Below are positions 30,891 to 39,671 of a stretch of DNA of 48,822 nt, piece by piece. The first letter of the stretch is position 1. The number at the start of each line of letters is the position of its first letter. The DNA is from Oribacterium sp. UBA5894 (GTDB taxonomy: Bacteria; Bacillota; Clostridia; Lachnospirales; Lachnospiraceae), in NCBI GenBank assembly GCA_002431355.1, contig DJEQ01000114.1, positions 22,401 to 71,222 of the forward strand, read 5' to 3'. Below the pieces are notes generated by a model. The model saw only the letters and a program-made list of their open reading frames with translations. It searched no databases and was not told the DNA's origin. Made by a program: the position numbers and the translations under genes.

Positions 30891-31418
30891 TTATACGCGA
30901 AGATTTAAGCCATTGACATTCACATCGGTGTTTGCTGCCAGAATATTCTGGAAGTCACCGGAAAGCTCCACATTTGGTGGGGTTGCAATGAAAATATAAT
31001 TTGAAATCTTCTGAAGATTTCCATCCAGTGAATAGGCCGCACCGGATGTGAAATCGATGATGCGCTGTGCAATCTCCATATGAAGGCCCTCCATATTGAG
31101 AACAACAGCCTTCCCCTGAAGAAGATAATCGCAGATCTCGCTGGAATCATCCATCGAGGTTGGCTTGATCATGGTCACTTCCATCCCGCGATGAAGCTGC
31201 TGTGGCTGTGCTGCAGGCTTTCTGGAGAAGAGTGCCGGCTTCGCTGGGCGCTCTCCCTCATCTGCATCATCGGTATCCTGTGCTTTCGCACGGTTAAAGA
31301 AGCCTCCACGCTGTGGCTCCTCCTCATACTCATCATCATAGTTATAATCATCGTCCAGATCATAATCGTCATCATGATCTACACGCATGGATTTCATAAT
31401 ATTACTAATAAGGCTCAT
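30891..31418 (-). CDS. sepF: Cell division protein SepF
   Basis: Membrane-binding FtsZ partner that bundles filaments and aligns the septum in Gram-positive bacteria. The 175-aa product has an amphipathic N-terminus (MSLISNIMKSMRV), a very acidic Asp/Tyr linker (HDDDYDLDDDYNYDDEYEEE), and the SepF core from about 80: MIKPTSMDDSSEICDYLLQG, KAVVLNMEGLHMEIAQRIID, FTSGAAYSLDGNLQKISNYI and FIATP. It has its own TTGACA promoter and a terminator, so it is probably monocistronic. The neighbours upstream are an HlyD-like protein and a P-loop protein rather than the usual ylmDE/ylmG cluster. Confidence 0.94.
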   Translation of the reverse strand: MSLISNIMKSMRVDHDDDYDLDDDYNYDDEYEEEPQRGGFFNRAKAQDTDDADEGERPAKPALFSRKPAAQPQQLHRGMEVTMIKPTSMDDSSEICDYLLQGKAVVLNMEGLHMEIAQRIIDFTSGAAYSLDGNLQKISNYIFIATPPNVELSGDFQNILAANTDVNVNGLNLRV

Positions 31419-31464
31419 TTACTTCTCTCCCTCGCGTACGCAGTTTCCCTTCAATTCTAGGTCT

Positions 31465-31492
31465 ATTTTATACAATTTCCTTTGCTTGTCAA
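31465..31492 (-). promoter_or_regulatory. Promoter of sepF
   Basis: On the - strand TTGACA (31487-31492), 16-bp spacer, TAAAAT (31465-31470). The leader of about 40 nt ends in GGGAGAGAAGTAA before the ATG. Confidence 0.82.
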
Positions 31493-31499
31493 TAAATAC

Positions 31500-31552
31500 T
31501 GCGCCGTGTTTCATGAACAAAACACAGAATAGTGAAATTCATGTTCGGCGCA
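31500..31552 (-). terminator. Possible terminator after the HlyD-like gene
   Basis: GCGCCG and CATGAA on one side pair with TTCATG and CGGCGC on the other (about 31500-31517 with 31539-31552), with unequal internal loops. The - strand continues AGTATTTATT, only partly T-rich. The structure is clear; terminator function is uncertain. Confidence 0.4.
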
Positions 31553-31589
31553 TGTCTTCCTTCCGCCTCATCAAAGCTGCGCTTCTGGT

Positions 31590-33029
31590 CTACTGATAGA
31601 TCAGCTGCCCATCCTTCACAAGAGAAGCATTTAAGACGATATGATCATATACAGAAATACCATAATCGGTATTTTCTTTTACAATGATGTAGTCCGCGTT
31701 CTGCTCAATCGGTACGATCTGGCGAAAAATACAGTAACCGCGGTTGATATTATACACTCCCTGCAGTGATTTGACCGGACCAACCGGATAGGTCTGTGTT
31801 GAATCCAGCTGTCCACTCGCAGCCCCCTCCGGACGCACCAGAATATCGTTCGTCCGAATAGCCGTCGTGTCATGGTCATCCGGAATACTGAGGTAGCAGT
31901 ACTGATCATCGATGCGATAGATGTCCGTCGGTACAAATTCGGTCGATGCACCGGAGCCATCCTGCGCAACGGTTTCTCGATAAAAGCCGGTACTTCCATC
32001 CGGTCCCGTCGCCTTGAATGCCTTCGGTACAATATAGAAGTCCTTTTCCGTCACCGAGGTAGACGGAATCTTCAGCCCCTTCTCATCGTTTGTTACGATA
32101 TCAAACGAAAGAAAACGCTCATCACAGAACTGCTCCATGAGCTCCGTGAAATCAAGCCTGCCATAGCTGTTTCCATCTTTTCCGGTAAAGATCTGCAGCG
32201 TCGCCGCTGCCGTCAGGTCAGATTCCGTGAAATGAACCTTCACATTCTTCACGTCCTGATACTTTTCCTTGCCTTCCTCATCCACTGGAAAAACCAGACT
32301 CCAGGTTTCACTCGTAATCAGCTTATAGACCGGCTTCCCGCTTTCGATGAGGGCTCCCGGCTTCGTGATTTCCCGCTTGTAGCCACTCATGGAAAAAAGA
32401 TCTGCCGTCACATCATCCGCTGTCAGTGCCTCATCTCCATCAATCGCATAGGATACGACCCCTGCCTGGTCTGCCGTCACACGGACATAATTGATGCCCT
32501 GCTTCTGAAGCACCTCATCCAGATCCTGCGCGTTGGCCACGCTGGAATACTCGAGTGCCGATGCGTCCAGCGAATACTTCGTGTTATAGAGCGTTGAAAA
32601 GCTGTCATTCTGAAACGAACGCGAAAACTGCGACAGGCGGTAACGGATATCGGAGATCTGTTCACTGGACATTTCCGTTGACAGCTCCGGGTGGTCCTGA
32701 AGATACGACTGCAGTGCTCCGGTTTCATCTATGGTATAGACATTACTGCCTACTCCCACTCTCCGGCCGTCCTGAATATAGTAGTGCACATAGCCGGAGC
32801 TGGAGGCATTGACCGTCTGCTCCTGTCGAAGGGCAATGCCGGTATACTGCTGTTCACGTACAATGCTTCCCTGCTGAACCTCATAATAACGGATCTGGTC
32901 ACGGGAGACATAGGAGTATACACTAAAAACAATGTAGAGAAAGATAATCGCGAAGATTATCATCCCTACATTGAATCGAAATGGTCTTCTGTATGTAGCT
33001 GTTGAAGTATGTTGCTTTTTAGCGGCCAT
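31590..33029 (-). CDS. HlyD-like membrane-fusion family protein next to sepF
   Basis: The 479-aa product has a short cytoplasmic N-terminus, one membrane helix at about 20-42 (NVGMIIFAIIFLYIVFSVYS) and an extracytoplasmic domain with barrel-sandwich features: VQQGSIVREQQYTGIALRQE, SSGYVHYYIQDGRRVGVGSN. That pattern is the lipoyl-like part of HlyD/RND adaptors. No ABC transporter or outer membrane partner is encoded nearby, so a transport role is doubtful. The ATG at 33029 or the GTG at 33035 may start it; neither has a strong ribosome site. It lies 12 bp after the P-loop gene and is likely co-transcribed with it. Confidence 0.75.
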   Translation of the reverse strand: MAAKKQHTSTATYRRPFRFNVGMIIFAIIFLYIVFSVYSYVSRDQIRYYEVQQGSIVREQQYTGIALRQEQTVNASSSGYVHYYIQDGRRVGVGSNVYTIDETGALQSYLQDHPELSTEMSSEQISDIRYRLSQFSRSFQNDSFSTLYNTKYSLDASALEYSSVANAQDLDEVLQKQGINYVRVTADQAGVVSYAIDGDEALTADDVTADLFSMSGYKREITKPGALIESGKPVYKLITSETWSLVFPVDEEGKEKYQDVKNVKVHFTESDLTAAATLQIFTGKDGNSYGRLDFTELMEQFCDERFLSFDIVTNDEKGLKIPSTSVTEKDFYIVPKAFKATGPDGSTGFYRETVAQDGSGASTEFVPTDIYRIDDQYCYLSIPDDHDTTAIRTNDILVRPEGAASGQLDSTQTYPVGPVKSLQGVYNINRGYCIFRQIVPIEQNADYIIVKENTDYGISVYDHIVLNASLVKDGQLIYQ

Positions 33030-33041
33030 GTTCACTATGGA

Positions 33042-33461
33042 TTAAAGTGCAATCGCTACATCCTTCTTCACGCTGTCAGGAAGCTCCTCGGCATCCATCG
33101 ATACACTCAGCACGAAGGTTACCTTATACTTATCGCCGAGATCCTCTAAGCGCTTGATGCAGTTTGAAATATCTGCGCCCTCAAGAGCAGAAAGCTTAAG
33201 GAAACTGTCCAGGAACATATACTCAAGGTCATGATCCTGAGAAATGATGCCACTGACGAAGCCGATAAATGCATCCTCAGAGTCAATTGGGAACTCATTC
33301 ACATTAATAAGACGAATCTTATTGCTGAGCTCATACATATGCTGTGCAGTCTTATCAAGGAAATCAACGTTGCCATTTGCTTCCTTCACAACAGCATTTG
33401 CCTTATCAAGAAGCTGCTTCGTCTTGCCCTTACCTCTCTTGCCTACAATCAACTGTACCAT
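33042..33461 (-). CDS. Small P-loop protein of unknown function (often labelled PilT-like)
   Basis: A 139-aa soluble protein whose N-terminus reads VQLIVGKRGKGKTKQLLDKA, a Walker A motif (GKRGKGKT) at about 7-14. Hydrophobic strands follow: NGNVDFLDKT, IRLINVNEFP, and LEYMFLDSFLKLSALEG, where LEYMFLD could be a Walker B strand. It is too small for a PilT ATPase and has no pilus genes near it, so that common label is probably wrong. I do not recognise a function. The ATG at 33461 has AGGAGG upstream. It is followed by the HlyD-like gene and sepF, suggesting an envelope or division link. Confidence 0.8.
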   Translation of the reverse strand: MVQLIVGKRGKGKTKQLLDKANAVVKEANGNVDFLDKTAQHMYELSNKIRLINVNEFPIDSEDAFIGFVSGIISQDHDLEYMFLDSFLKLSALEGADISNCIKRLEDLGDKYKVTFVLSVSMDAEELPDSVKKDVAIAL

Positions 33462-33503
33462 AGTCAAGTACCTCCTAACTTTTGTGGCTTTAGTATAGCT
33501 CTG

Positions 33504-34532
33504 TTAATGAATTTTTTCAAGGAGCAGCGTCATATTCGTGTAGAGGTCATCCTTCGTTTTTGCCTTCATGACCGTGCTGATAAACTCCTCTCCTGTGGCT
33601 TCCTTCTCGGTTGCCATCGTAAGGCAGTAGCCGGCTGCATTCGTCGTACCGGTCTTTCCGCCAAGCACCTTAAGGCCCTCCGGTGTTTCCACTTCTCCTA
33701 AGAGATATTTATTGGAAACCGTCCATTCCTGGGTTTTCGGCATGCCGTTCGCATCCTTGTAGTTCGGCGTATACTGAACGCTTCCGACAATTTCACGGAA
33801 GGCATCGTACTGAAGAGCCGCATGGAGCGTCAGATAAATATCGTAGGGTGTCATGTAGTGATTCTCATCCGGCAGACCATTGACATTCACAAAATGTGTG
33901 CCCGTTGCACCGATTTTCTGCGCAGTTTCATTCATCATATCCACGAAGGCATCCACTGATCCAGCCGTGGCTTCGGCTACAGCGACGGCAGCATCATTAC
34001 CAGACGGCAGCAGCATTCCATACAGGAGCTCGCGGATCGTCAGGGTCTCTCCCGGATGAATATAGGCCGTTGAAGAGCCGGAAACGTTAATGTTTGAATT
34101 CTTCGTAACGGTAAATTCCTGATCGAGATCCTCTATGTTTTCGAGGCATACCAGTGCCGTCATCACCTTCGTAATACTGGCCGGATATGTACGCACATAG
34201 GGATTCTTCGATACCAGCACCGACGGCGTATCGCCCTCCGTGGAGACCAGCAGCGCGGCCTCTGCGGTAATCCCGTCTGCATTGACGGACTGCTTCTCAT
34301 CCGGAATGGCCAGTCCCTTCGAAAATCCATCTGCATGGGTTCCGGTCACATCGCTTACACTCACCGCATTCATGCGGGTCAGTCCCATTCGGATATCATA
34401 GCTGTGGTCCAGCTTCTTTCGTCCACAGCCAGTCGTCATCATAAAAAACAGGCATAAAAGAACCGGAAGGAGTCCACGTCGGAAGCTCCATCCGGATACC
34501 CTCATGCTCTTCTCTTGTCTCGATCTATGCAT
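33504..34532 (-). CDS. Lipoprotein D-alanyl-D-alanine carboxypeptidase (PBP5/DacF type)
   Basis: Penicillin-binding protein that trims the terminal D-Ala from peptidoglycan stems. The 342-aa product has a lipoprotein signal (LLPVLLCLFFMMTTGC, lipid Cys36) and an S11 peptidase domain: SITK at 119-122 (nucleophile Ser119), SGN at 177-179, KTGT from 293. The usual C-terminal beta domain and amphipathic anchor are missing, so the lipid anchor probably replaces them. The ATG at 34532 has AGGAGA about 11 nt upstream; a second ATG at 34505 is possible. It follows the mgsA-like gene closely. Confidence 0.92.
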   Translation of the reverse strand: MHRSRQEKSMRVSGWSFRRGLLPVLLCLFFMMTTGCGRKKLDHSYDIRMGLTRMNAVSVSDVTGTHADGFSKGLAIPDEKQSVNADGITAEAALLVSTEGDTPSVLVSKNPYVRTYPASITKVMTALVCLENIEDLDQEFTVTKNSNINVSGSSTAYIHPGETLTIRELLYGMLLPSGNDAAVAVAEATAGSVDAFVDMMNETAQKIGATGTHFVNVNGLPDENHYMTPYDIYLTLHAALQYDAFREIVGSVQYTPNYKDANGMPKTQEWTVSNKYLLGEVETPEGLKVLGGKTGTTNAAGYCLTMATEKEATGEEFISTVMKAKTKDDLYTNMTLLLEKIH

Positions 34533-34547
34533 GCCCAGTCTGTCTCC

Positions 34548-34937
34548 TCAGATATTCCGCCACTCCAGATCGCCGCGCTCCAGCGCCTTAATCAGAAGCT
34601 CAGCCGTTGCAAGATTGGTCGCAATCGGAATGTTATAGGTATCACACAGGCGTACAACCGAATTCACCTCCGGCTCCTGTGCCTTTACATGTAAAGGATC
34701 ACGTAAGAAAATCACCATATCCAGGTTTCCCTGCTCGATCTGTGACGCAAGCTGTCTCGCACCGCCTGTTTCACCTGGCAGGAATTTATGGATCCGAAGA
34801 TTCGTTACCTCTTCCACCAGGAGGCCCGTGGTTCCGGTCGCATACAATTCATGTTTACTCAGGATGCCACGGTATGCGATGCAGAAATTCTGCATCAGTT
34901 TCTTCTTTGAATCATGTGCAATTAATCCGACATTCAT
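34548..34937 (-). CDS. mgsA: Methylglyoxal synthase-like protein with altered active site
   Basis: The fold is that of methylglyoxal synthase (129 aa from the ATG at 34937, after GAGGGG): MNVGLIAHDSKKKLMQNF, LYATGTTGLLVEEVT, DMVIFLRDPL and NIPIATNLATAE. However, residues aligned with E. coli catalytic Asp71, His98 and Asp101 are Ala60 (GETGGARQ instead of GxxGGDQQ), Gln87 and Glu90 (AQEPEV instead of PHDPDV). His8 and Asp9 (E. coli His19/Asp20) and Asp80 are kept. Conversion of DHAP to methylglyoxal is therefore doubtful. The place after rodA is the usual clostridial site for mgsA. The gene is intact, so it may have another role. Confidence 0.85.
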   Translation of the reverse strand: MNVGLIAHDSKKKLMQNFCIAYRGILSKHELYATGTTGLLVEEVTNLRIHKFLPGETGGARQLASQIEQGNLDMVIFLRDPLHVKAQEPEVNSVVRLCDTYNIPIATNLATAELLIKALERGDLEWRNI

Positions 34938-35009
34938 TTTTAAGACCCCTCGAATCGAAATCTTTTCATTTTCTGCAGAAACGAACGTACCCTCCATGGA
35001 CGAGAGCCA

Positions 35010-36149
35010 CTACACTCGATCACTTCTCTGCAATGCTACGTTAAGTACAATGCCCATTCCGGCATAGACTGAAATCAGTGAGCTCACGCCTCTCGAAAAA
35101 AATGGAAGTGTAATACCGGTATTCGGGAAAATCCCTGTCGTTACCGCAATATGCGTATAGGTCTGAAAACCAATCCATGCCATCATACCGACACAGATCA
35201 GACGCCCACTCAGATTTCTAGCCCTGCTTGCTATTATAAGACATTCAATGATAATCAACAAGAATAATATCAGAATAATCATGGATCCTCGAAAGCCAAG
35301 CTCTTCTCCGATCACGGCGAAAATGAAGTCATTGTCCTCCTCTGCAAGGAAGTTCCCGTTCTTTACAGAAAAAATCGAATGATTGTTCAGTCCCTTTCCA
35401 CGAAGCATTCCAGAACCGATGGCCATCATCGAGTAGAGCTGCTGGTAAAAGGTCTGCCCGTTTTCGGAAGGATTCAGGAAGGTCAGAATACGCTGCGCCT
35501 GATATCCACGGAGCAGCGGAATGTGATCATAGAGTCCGGATTTGAACAGATAAATAAAGAGCAGTGCAAATGGAACAATCGCAAGCAGCACGCCCAGGAT
35601 CCATTTCATGCTGATCCTGGAAGCAAAGACCATCGCCGCGACGATGACGGTGATGATGATACTCGTACTGAGGTTCGGCTGCAGAAGGATCAGAACCACC
35701 GGGATCATAAACCAGACAAATGCCATCAGTACCACCGGTGGCAGATTGATCTGGTCCTTGGCCTTCTGAAAATAGGCAGCGAAGAAAAGGATCATCCCCA
35801 CCTTCACAAATTCCGCCGGCTGTACCTGCCCAATGACCGGCAGCTGTATCCAGCGGACCGCATCGTGTCCTGCTGCGGTTCCATATACCAGTACCCCGGC
35901 GAGCAGGAGCACGCAGAACAGGTAGATGACATTGGCCTGCTGCACGATCATACGGTAATCAATCAGTGACAGGGCAATGCAGATGGCCAGGCCGGCAAAG
36001 GATCCCATGATCTGTCGTACGACCTGGACATCACGAAAGTTTTCAGCGCCGACCGCGGAACGGATCACGAGAATACCGAAGATGTTCAGGATGATCATAT
36101 AGAGCACGAGTCGAAAATCATAATGTTTAAAATTGTAGTCAAACCTCAT
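35010..36149 (-). CDS. rodA: SEDS peptidoglycan glycosyltransferase RodA
   Basis: Polymerises lipid II glycan strands for cell elongation together with its class B PBP partner. The 379-aa product has about ten membrane helices. SEDS motifs are seen in LRGYQAQRILTFLNPSENGQ, QLYSMMAIGSGMLRGKGLNN and AEEDNDFIFAVIGEELGFRG (with the essential Asp region). The C-terminus has NTGITLPFFSRGVSSLISVY. Encoded next to mrdA (PBP2) and MreCD, it is RodA rather than FtsW or SpoVE. The ATG follows AGAGGAACTGT. Confidence 0.92.
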   Translation of the reverse strand: MRFDYNFKHYDFRLVLYMIILNIFGILVIRSAVGAENFRDVQVVRQIMGSFAGLAICIALSLIDYRMIVQQANVIYLFCVLLLAGVLVYGTAAGHDAVRWIQLPVIGQVQPAEFVKVGMILFFAAYFQKAKDQINLPPVVLMAFVWFMIPVVLILLQPNLSTSIIITVIVAAMVFASRISMKWILGVLLAIVPFALLFIYLFKSGLYDHIPLLRGYQAQRILTFLNPSENGQTFYQQLYSMMAIGSGMLRGKGLNNHSIFSVKNGNFLAEEDNDFIFAVIGEELGFRGSMIILILFLLIIIECLIIASRARNLSGRLICVGMMAWIGFQTYTHIAVTTGIFPNTGITLPFFSRGVSSLISVYAGMGIVLNVALQRSDRV

Positions 36150-36177
36150 ACAGTTCCTCTTCTAACGAAGGAGCATC

Positions 36178-36212
36178 TGTGAAAGCCTCATCTCGAAAGG
36201 AGGGCTTTCACA
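36178..36212. other. Perfect 10-bp hairpin between mrdA and rodA
   Basis: TGTGAAAGCC (36178-36187) and GGCTTTCACA (36203-36212) pair perfectly around a 15-nt loop. There is no U-tract. It fills the gap where minCDE stands in many Clostridia, and could be an RNA processing or stability site. Confidence 0.55.
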
Positions 36213-36229
36213 AAGGACGCCCCTGGCAC

Positions 36230-39100
36230 TTAGTCTGAAACATTCACCGAGGACACATAGGATGCGTCCCGTGAAAGGATGGCCTCAAGACTGTCCTTGC
36301 CATAGCAGTAGTTATATACATTATTTGCAAGACTCGCAGCATTACCGGAGGAATATCCATAGGGGATATTGACCGTAACAGCAATCTCAGGATCATCATA
36401 TGGCGCATAGGAAACGAATACGGCGTGGTTACCACGGTCCTCGCGCTCCTGTGCCGTACCGGTCTTACCGGCAATCGGGATGTCCTGGCCGCGGAAGACA
36501 TTCTTCGCAACACCCTCTGTGATCACTTCACGAAGGCCCTGCTGCACGGCATTCCAGGTCACATCACTGTAGTTCAGCTGCTCCTTCACCTTCGGTTCGA
36601 TCGTGCGGAGGACATTGCCATCCGCATCGGTGACCTTATCAAGAATGGACAGATCAAACACCGTACCCCGGTTCGCAACCGCCGTGATGTACCGTGCAAG
36701 CTGTACATTATTATAGGCATGCGTGCCCTGTCCCATCGCCGAACGTTCCGGATCATAATCGGAGATGTGTGGCTTCGCCTCATCGATTTCCACGCCTGAA
36801 AGAGAATCAAGGCCGAAGGCGGACGCATACTTCGTAATGCGTTCGAGTCCGAGCGTCTGATTATAAATCCCGTTCGGATCCGTTGCAAGCCGGTGCCCCA
36901 CCTCCGCGAAGAAGAAGTTGCAGGAGTTTTTCAGTCCGTCGATAATGTTTTCCTCTCCATGCTGTTCTGGATAGATCCAGCATCGGATGTTCGGCGTAAC
37001 CTCCGTGTATACACCGGTACAGTCAATGATGCTGCTGAGGTCAATGACGCCCTCCTCCAGCGCTGCAATGGACGTAATCGGCTTGAAGGTTGATCCAGGC
37101 GCAAGCTGCGTCTGCGTTGCATTATTGAGGAGCGGCAGCGACTGGTCCTTGTTCACCTTGGCGAGATACTCACTGTCCGAGATCCGGTTATTATCAAAGC
37201 CCGGGTAGGTCACCAGTGCACGAATCTTTCCCGTCTTTACATCGGTCACCACAACCGAGCCGTTGCATGGATCCAGTGCAAGCTGCGCCGGAGTCAGTGC
37301 AATCTCCCGTACCTTCTTCACAAGAAAGGTATAGGCATAGTGCGCATCTCCGGTGGACAGCTGCAGATAGCTCTCCGCATCCTCCGGAAGGACACCCTGC
37401 TCATACAGGGCCATCAGTAAAAGATAGCCCGGAAGCGTATTATCCTGAATGGCATACTTATACAGAACCTTGTCAAAATCATCATCGTTTTCGATATGCT
37501 CCATCAGCTTCTGTACCAGCAGCGTATAGATGGTATCGGTATCATAGTAGTCATCGGAAAGTGAAAGCTTCGAGGTATCCAGCCAGGATTCCTCAATGCC
37601 ATCGAGGATGAAATCATGCAGGCTGATGGTATCATTTCGCCAGGCCTGATAGGCATCGGATTCCTTGAATTTCTGATTTGAGCTATCCACAAGGCCAGAA
37701 GCATCGCTCAGGAGGTAATCATAGATCGTCACAATATAGGCCTGCATGTCCTTTGGCAGCTCATTCAGATCGCTGGTGCTCGGCTCCAGAAGCTCCTGTT
37801 CAATGTCGGCCAGCTTCTGTTCCTTATTCTTTGTGAAAATATCGGCGATCTGGCGTTCCGCGCTTCCTGGTGTTCCCTCGGTGAAGTGCCCTGCATTGAG
37901 TACATTGTTATTGATCAGCTGAAAATAGGCATCCTTTACCGGAATGGTAATCTGGGACTGCTTCACACTGTCATTCTGAGGAGCATCACTCTCCACGATT
38001 TTCGATGCCAGGATACCTGCAAGCTCCTGCTCGAGAAGATGGTAAATGGCAATCTGATCATTCGCAGAAATGGTGGTATAGATATCATTGCCGGCCTTCG
38101 CTTCCGACTCCGATACGACCTCCAGGACCGAGCCCACCGAATTCAGGTACATCTCTCGATAGCCCTTCTTCCCCTTCAGCTCCGATTCCATGCTCTTTTC
38201 AAGTCCCCATACGCCCACGGTATCGTTCAGCTCGTAGCTTTCATCCGTCTTTCGAAGCTCTGCCAGCTGATCCTCCCGTACCTGGCTCGTATAGCCGACA
38301 ATGTGACTTAAGTACGGGGCGTAATTATACTTTCGTACGGATACATTTTCAATGTCAACGCCCTGCAGCTCTCCCTTCGATTCCAGAATCTCCGCCATAC
38401 ACTCCTTCGACACGTTTTTTACGATGGTGGTGGTCTGGTAACGCTGGTAGGCTGTAAGACGCATGGTGTAGAGAATGTTGATCATGTCCAGAGCCGTTTC
38501 ATCCTCCAGAACGATCGGGTCTCCGTTTTCATCCTTGATGTTGTCGAAGCGATAACGGCTCTTGGACAGTGCAAACGCGTCCTTCGCACGGATTGTGAAA
38601 TCCTTTTCCGAAAGATCCGATACATTCCGTCCGCGGATATTGGCAATGAAGCGTTTTTTCTCATTCTCCGAGCTGGTGGTGAACTGAAACTCATGCTGTT
38701 CATCCAGCTTCAGCTTATACTGTCCTTCGACCGCATAGCCATATTTTTCAATGATCTGTGCAAGATGGTACAGCATCAGGTTCCGACGGTTGATACCACT
38801 GTCCGTTGTATCATAGGCTCCGTTATCTGCAATCGTGATGTTGTACTGAAGCTCATTATACGCGAGGAGACGACCGTCTCGGTCGTAGATATTGCCCCTT
38901 GTTCCGGTCGTTGTCACCTTCGTAAGCGTACGGTTCTGGTAATCTGCCATATACTGGTCCCCGTTGATGATCTGAAGCTCAAACAGGCGGCCTGCAAGGA
39001 TGGTAAAGAGAACCGTAAACAGAAGCCCCAGCGCGAAGAGGCGGGAGCTGATGAAACGAATGAAAAATTCTTTAATTGTACTCAGGAATTCTTTAAGCAA
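36230..39100 (-). CDS. mrdA: Penicillin-binding protein 2 (class B transpeptidase) with large insertion
   Basis: Transpeptidase partner of RodA. The 956-aa product has a membrane helix at about 19-40, the TRGNIYDRDGRLLAYNE pedestal motif (68-84), and the catalytic triplet STFK at 670-673 (Ser670), SCN at 726-728 and KTGT from 879. Cys693, Cys707 and His714 are arranged like a metal site. A 245-residue stretch (about 365-610, largely helical and acidic) is inserted between DIYTTISANDQIAIYHLLEQ and CNGSVVVTDVKTGKIRALVT, explaining the length against about 600-700 aa in most PBP2. Large PBP2 forms are known in Clostridia. The start is TTG at 39100 (AAGGTAAAGGG upstream); the next in-frame ATG would delete the membrane anchor. 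Confidence 0.93.
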   Translation of the reverse strand: MLKEFLSTIKEFFIRFISSRLFALGLLFTVLFTILAGRLFELQIINGDQYMADYQNRTLTKVTTTGTRGNIYDRDGRLLAYNELQYNITIADNGAYDTTDSGINRRNLMLYHLAQIIEKYGYAVEGQYKLKLDEQHEFQFTTSSENEKKRFIANIRGRNVSDLSEKDFTIRAKDAFALSKSRYRFDNIKDENGDPIVLEDETALDMINILYTMRLTAYQRYQTTTIVKNVSKECMAEILESKGELQGVDIENVSVRKYNYAPYLSHIVGYTSQVREDQLAELRKTDESYELNDTVGVWGLEKSMESELKGKKGYREMYLNSVGSVLEVVSESEAKAGNDIYTTISANDQIAIYHLLEQELAGILASKIVESDAPQNDSVKQSQITIPVKDAYFQLINNNVLNAGHFTEGTPGSAERQIADIFTKNKEQKLADIEQELLEPSTSDLNELPKDMQAYIVTIYDYLLSDASGLVDSSNQKFKESDAYQAWRNDTISLHDFILDGIEESWLDTSKLSLSDDYYDTDTIYTLLVQKLMEHIENDDDFDKVLYKYAIQDNTLPGYLLLMALYEQGVLPEDAESYLQLSTGDAHYAYTFLVKKVREIALTPAQLALDPCNGSVVVTDVKTGKIRALVTYPGFDNNRISDSEYLAKVNKDQSLPLLNNATQTQLAPGSTFKPITSIAALEEGVIDLSSIIDCTGVYTEVTPNIRCWIYPEQHGEENIIDGLKNSCNFFFAEVGHRLATDPNGIYNQTLGLERITKYASAFGLDSLSGVEIDEAKPHISDYDPERSAMGQGTHAYNNVQLARYITAVANRGTVFDLSILDKVTDADGNVLRTIEPKVKEQLNYSDVTWNAVQQGLREVITEGVAKNVFRGQDIPIAGKTGTAQEREDRGNHAVFVSYAPYDDPEIAVTVNIPYGYSSGNAASLANNVYNYCYGKDSLEAILSRDASYVSSVNVSD

Positions 39101-39111
39101 TGGAAAGCCCT

Positions 39112-39663
39112 TTACCTTTCAATTCTCTCATGTGCAGAGAAGAAGAAACGATACAGTACCAGTGTGACCAGAAGTGAAAAAACGATGGACGGCAGAACAA
39201 CATGCAGTCCATAGTACGGAAGATTCAGCTTTAAACGGATCAGAAAGCGGAACAGGTAGATATAGATGTGATAAATCAGAAGGTTCAGCACACACATGAA
39301 CATCGGAAGTGTGATGTACTCTTCATAATAAAAGCGGCTGAAAAAGCCGTTGAGGTACCCGATAAAGACAAAAATCAGGCTGTAAAAGCCGAAGGGACCC
39401 GAGTAGAAAAGGTCCATCAGGAGCCCTGCTCCAAGTCCATAGAACATCCCTGGAAGACTGCCATGCAGAAAGCCGAAGGAAAAGGTCAGAATCAGCAGAA
39501 GGTTCGGAGACGCCGCGAGAAACGGAATCAGTGGGAAAACACTGGTCTGAATCAGAAAGGCGAGCCCCAGCGAAGCCACATAGAACAGAATCCGCAGTCT
39601 CTCCTTCGTCTTTCGCTTCAGCGGCTTTAATTTCAGTTTTTTTCTTTTAAATGCCGTATTCAT
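39112..39663 (-). CDS. mreD: Rod shape-determining protein MreD
   Basis: Small integral membrane protein of the elongasome, binding MreC and PBP2/RodA. The 183-aa product starts with a very basic stretch (FKRKKLKLKPLKRKTKERLR) and has about five hydrophobic helices, with family-typical SPNLLLILTFSFGFLHGSLP and GLGAGLLMDLFYSGPFGFYS. The ATG at 39663 is preferred over an in-frame TTG at 39675 that overlaps the mreC stop. It sits between mreC and mrdA. Confidence 0.9.
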   Translation of the reverse strand: MNTAFKRKKLKLKPLKRKTKERLRILFYVASLGLAFLIQTSVFPLIPFLAASPNLLLILTFSFGFLHGSLPGMFYGLGAGLLMDLFYSGPFGFYSLIFVFIGYLNGFFSRFYYEEYITLPMFMCVLNLLIYHIYIYLFRFLIRLKLNLPYYGLHVVLPSIVFSLLVTLVLYRFFFSAHERIER

Positions 39664-39671
39664 TTTCTGCC

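Noticed and set aside
33042..33461. PilT twitching-motility ATPase
   Set aside because: The protein is under half the size of PilT, lacks its Asp and His boxes, and there are no pilus genes.
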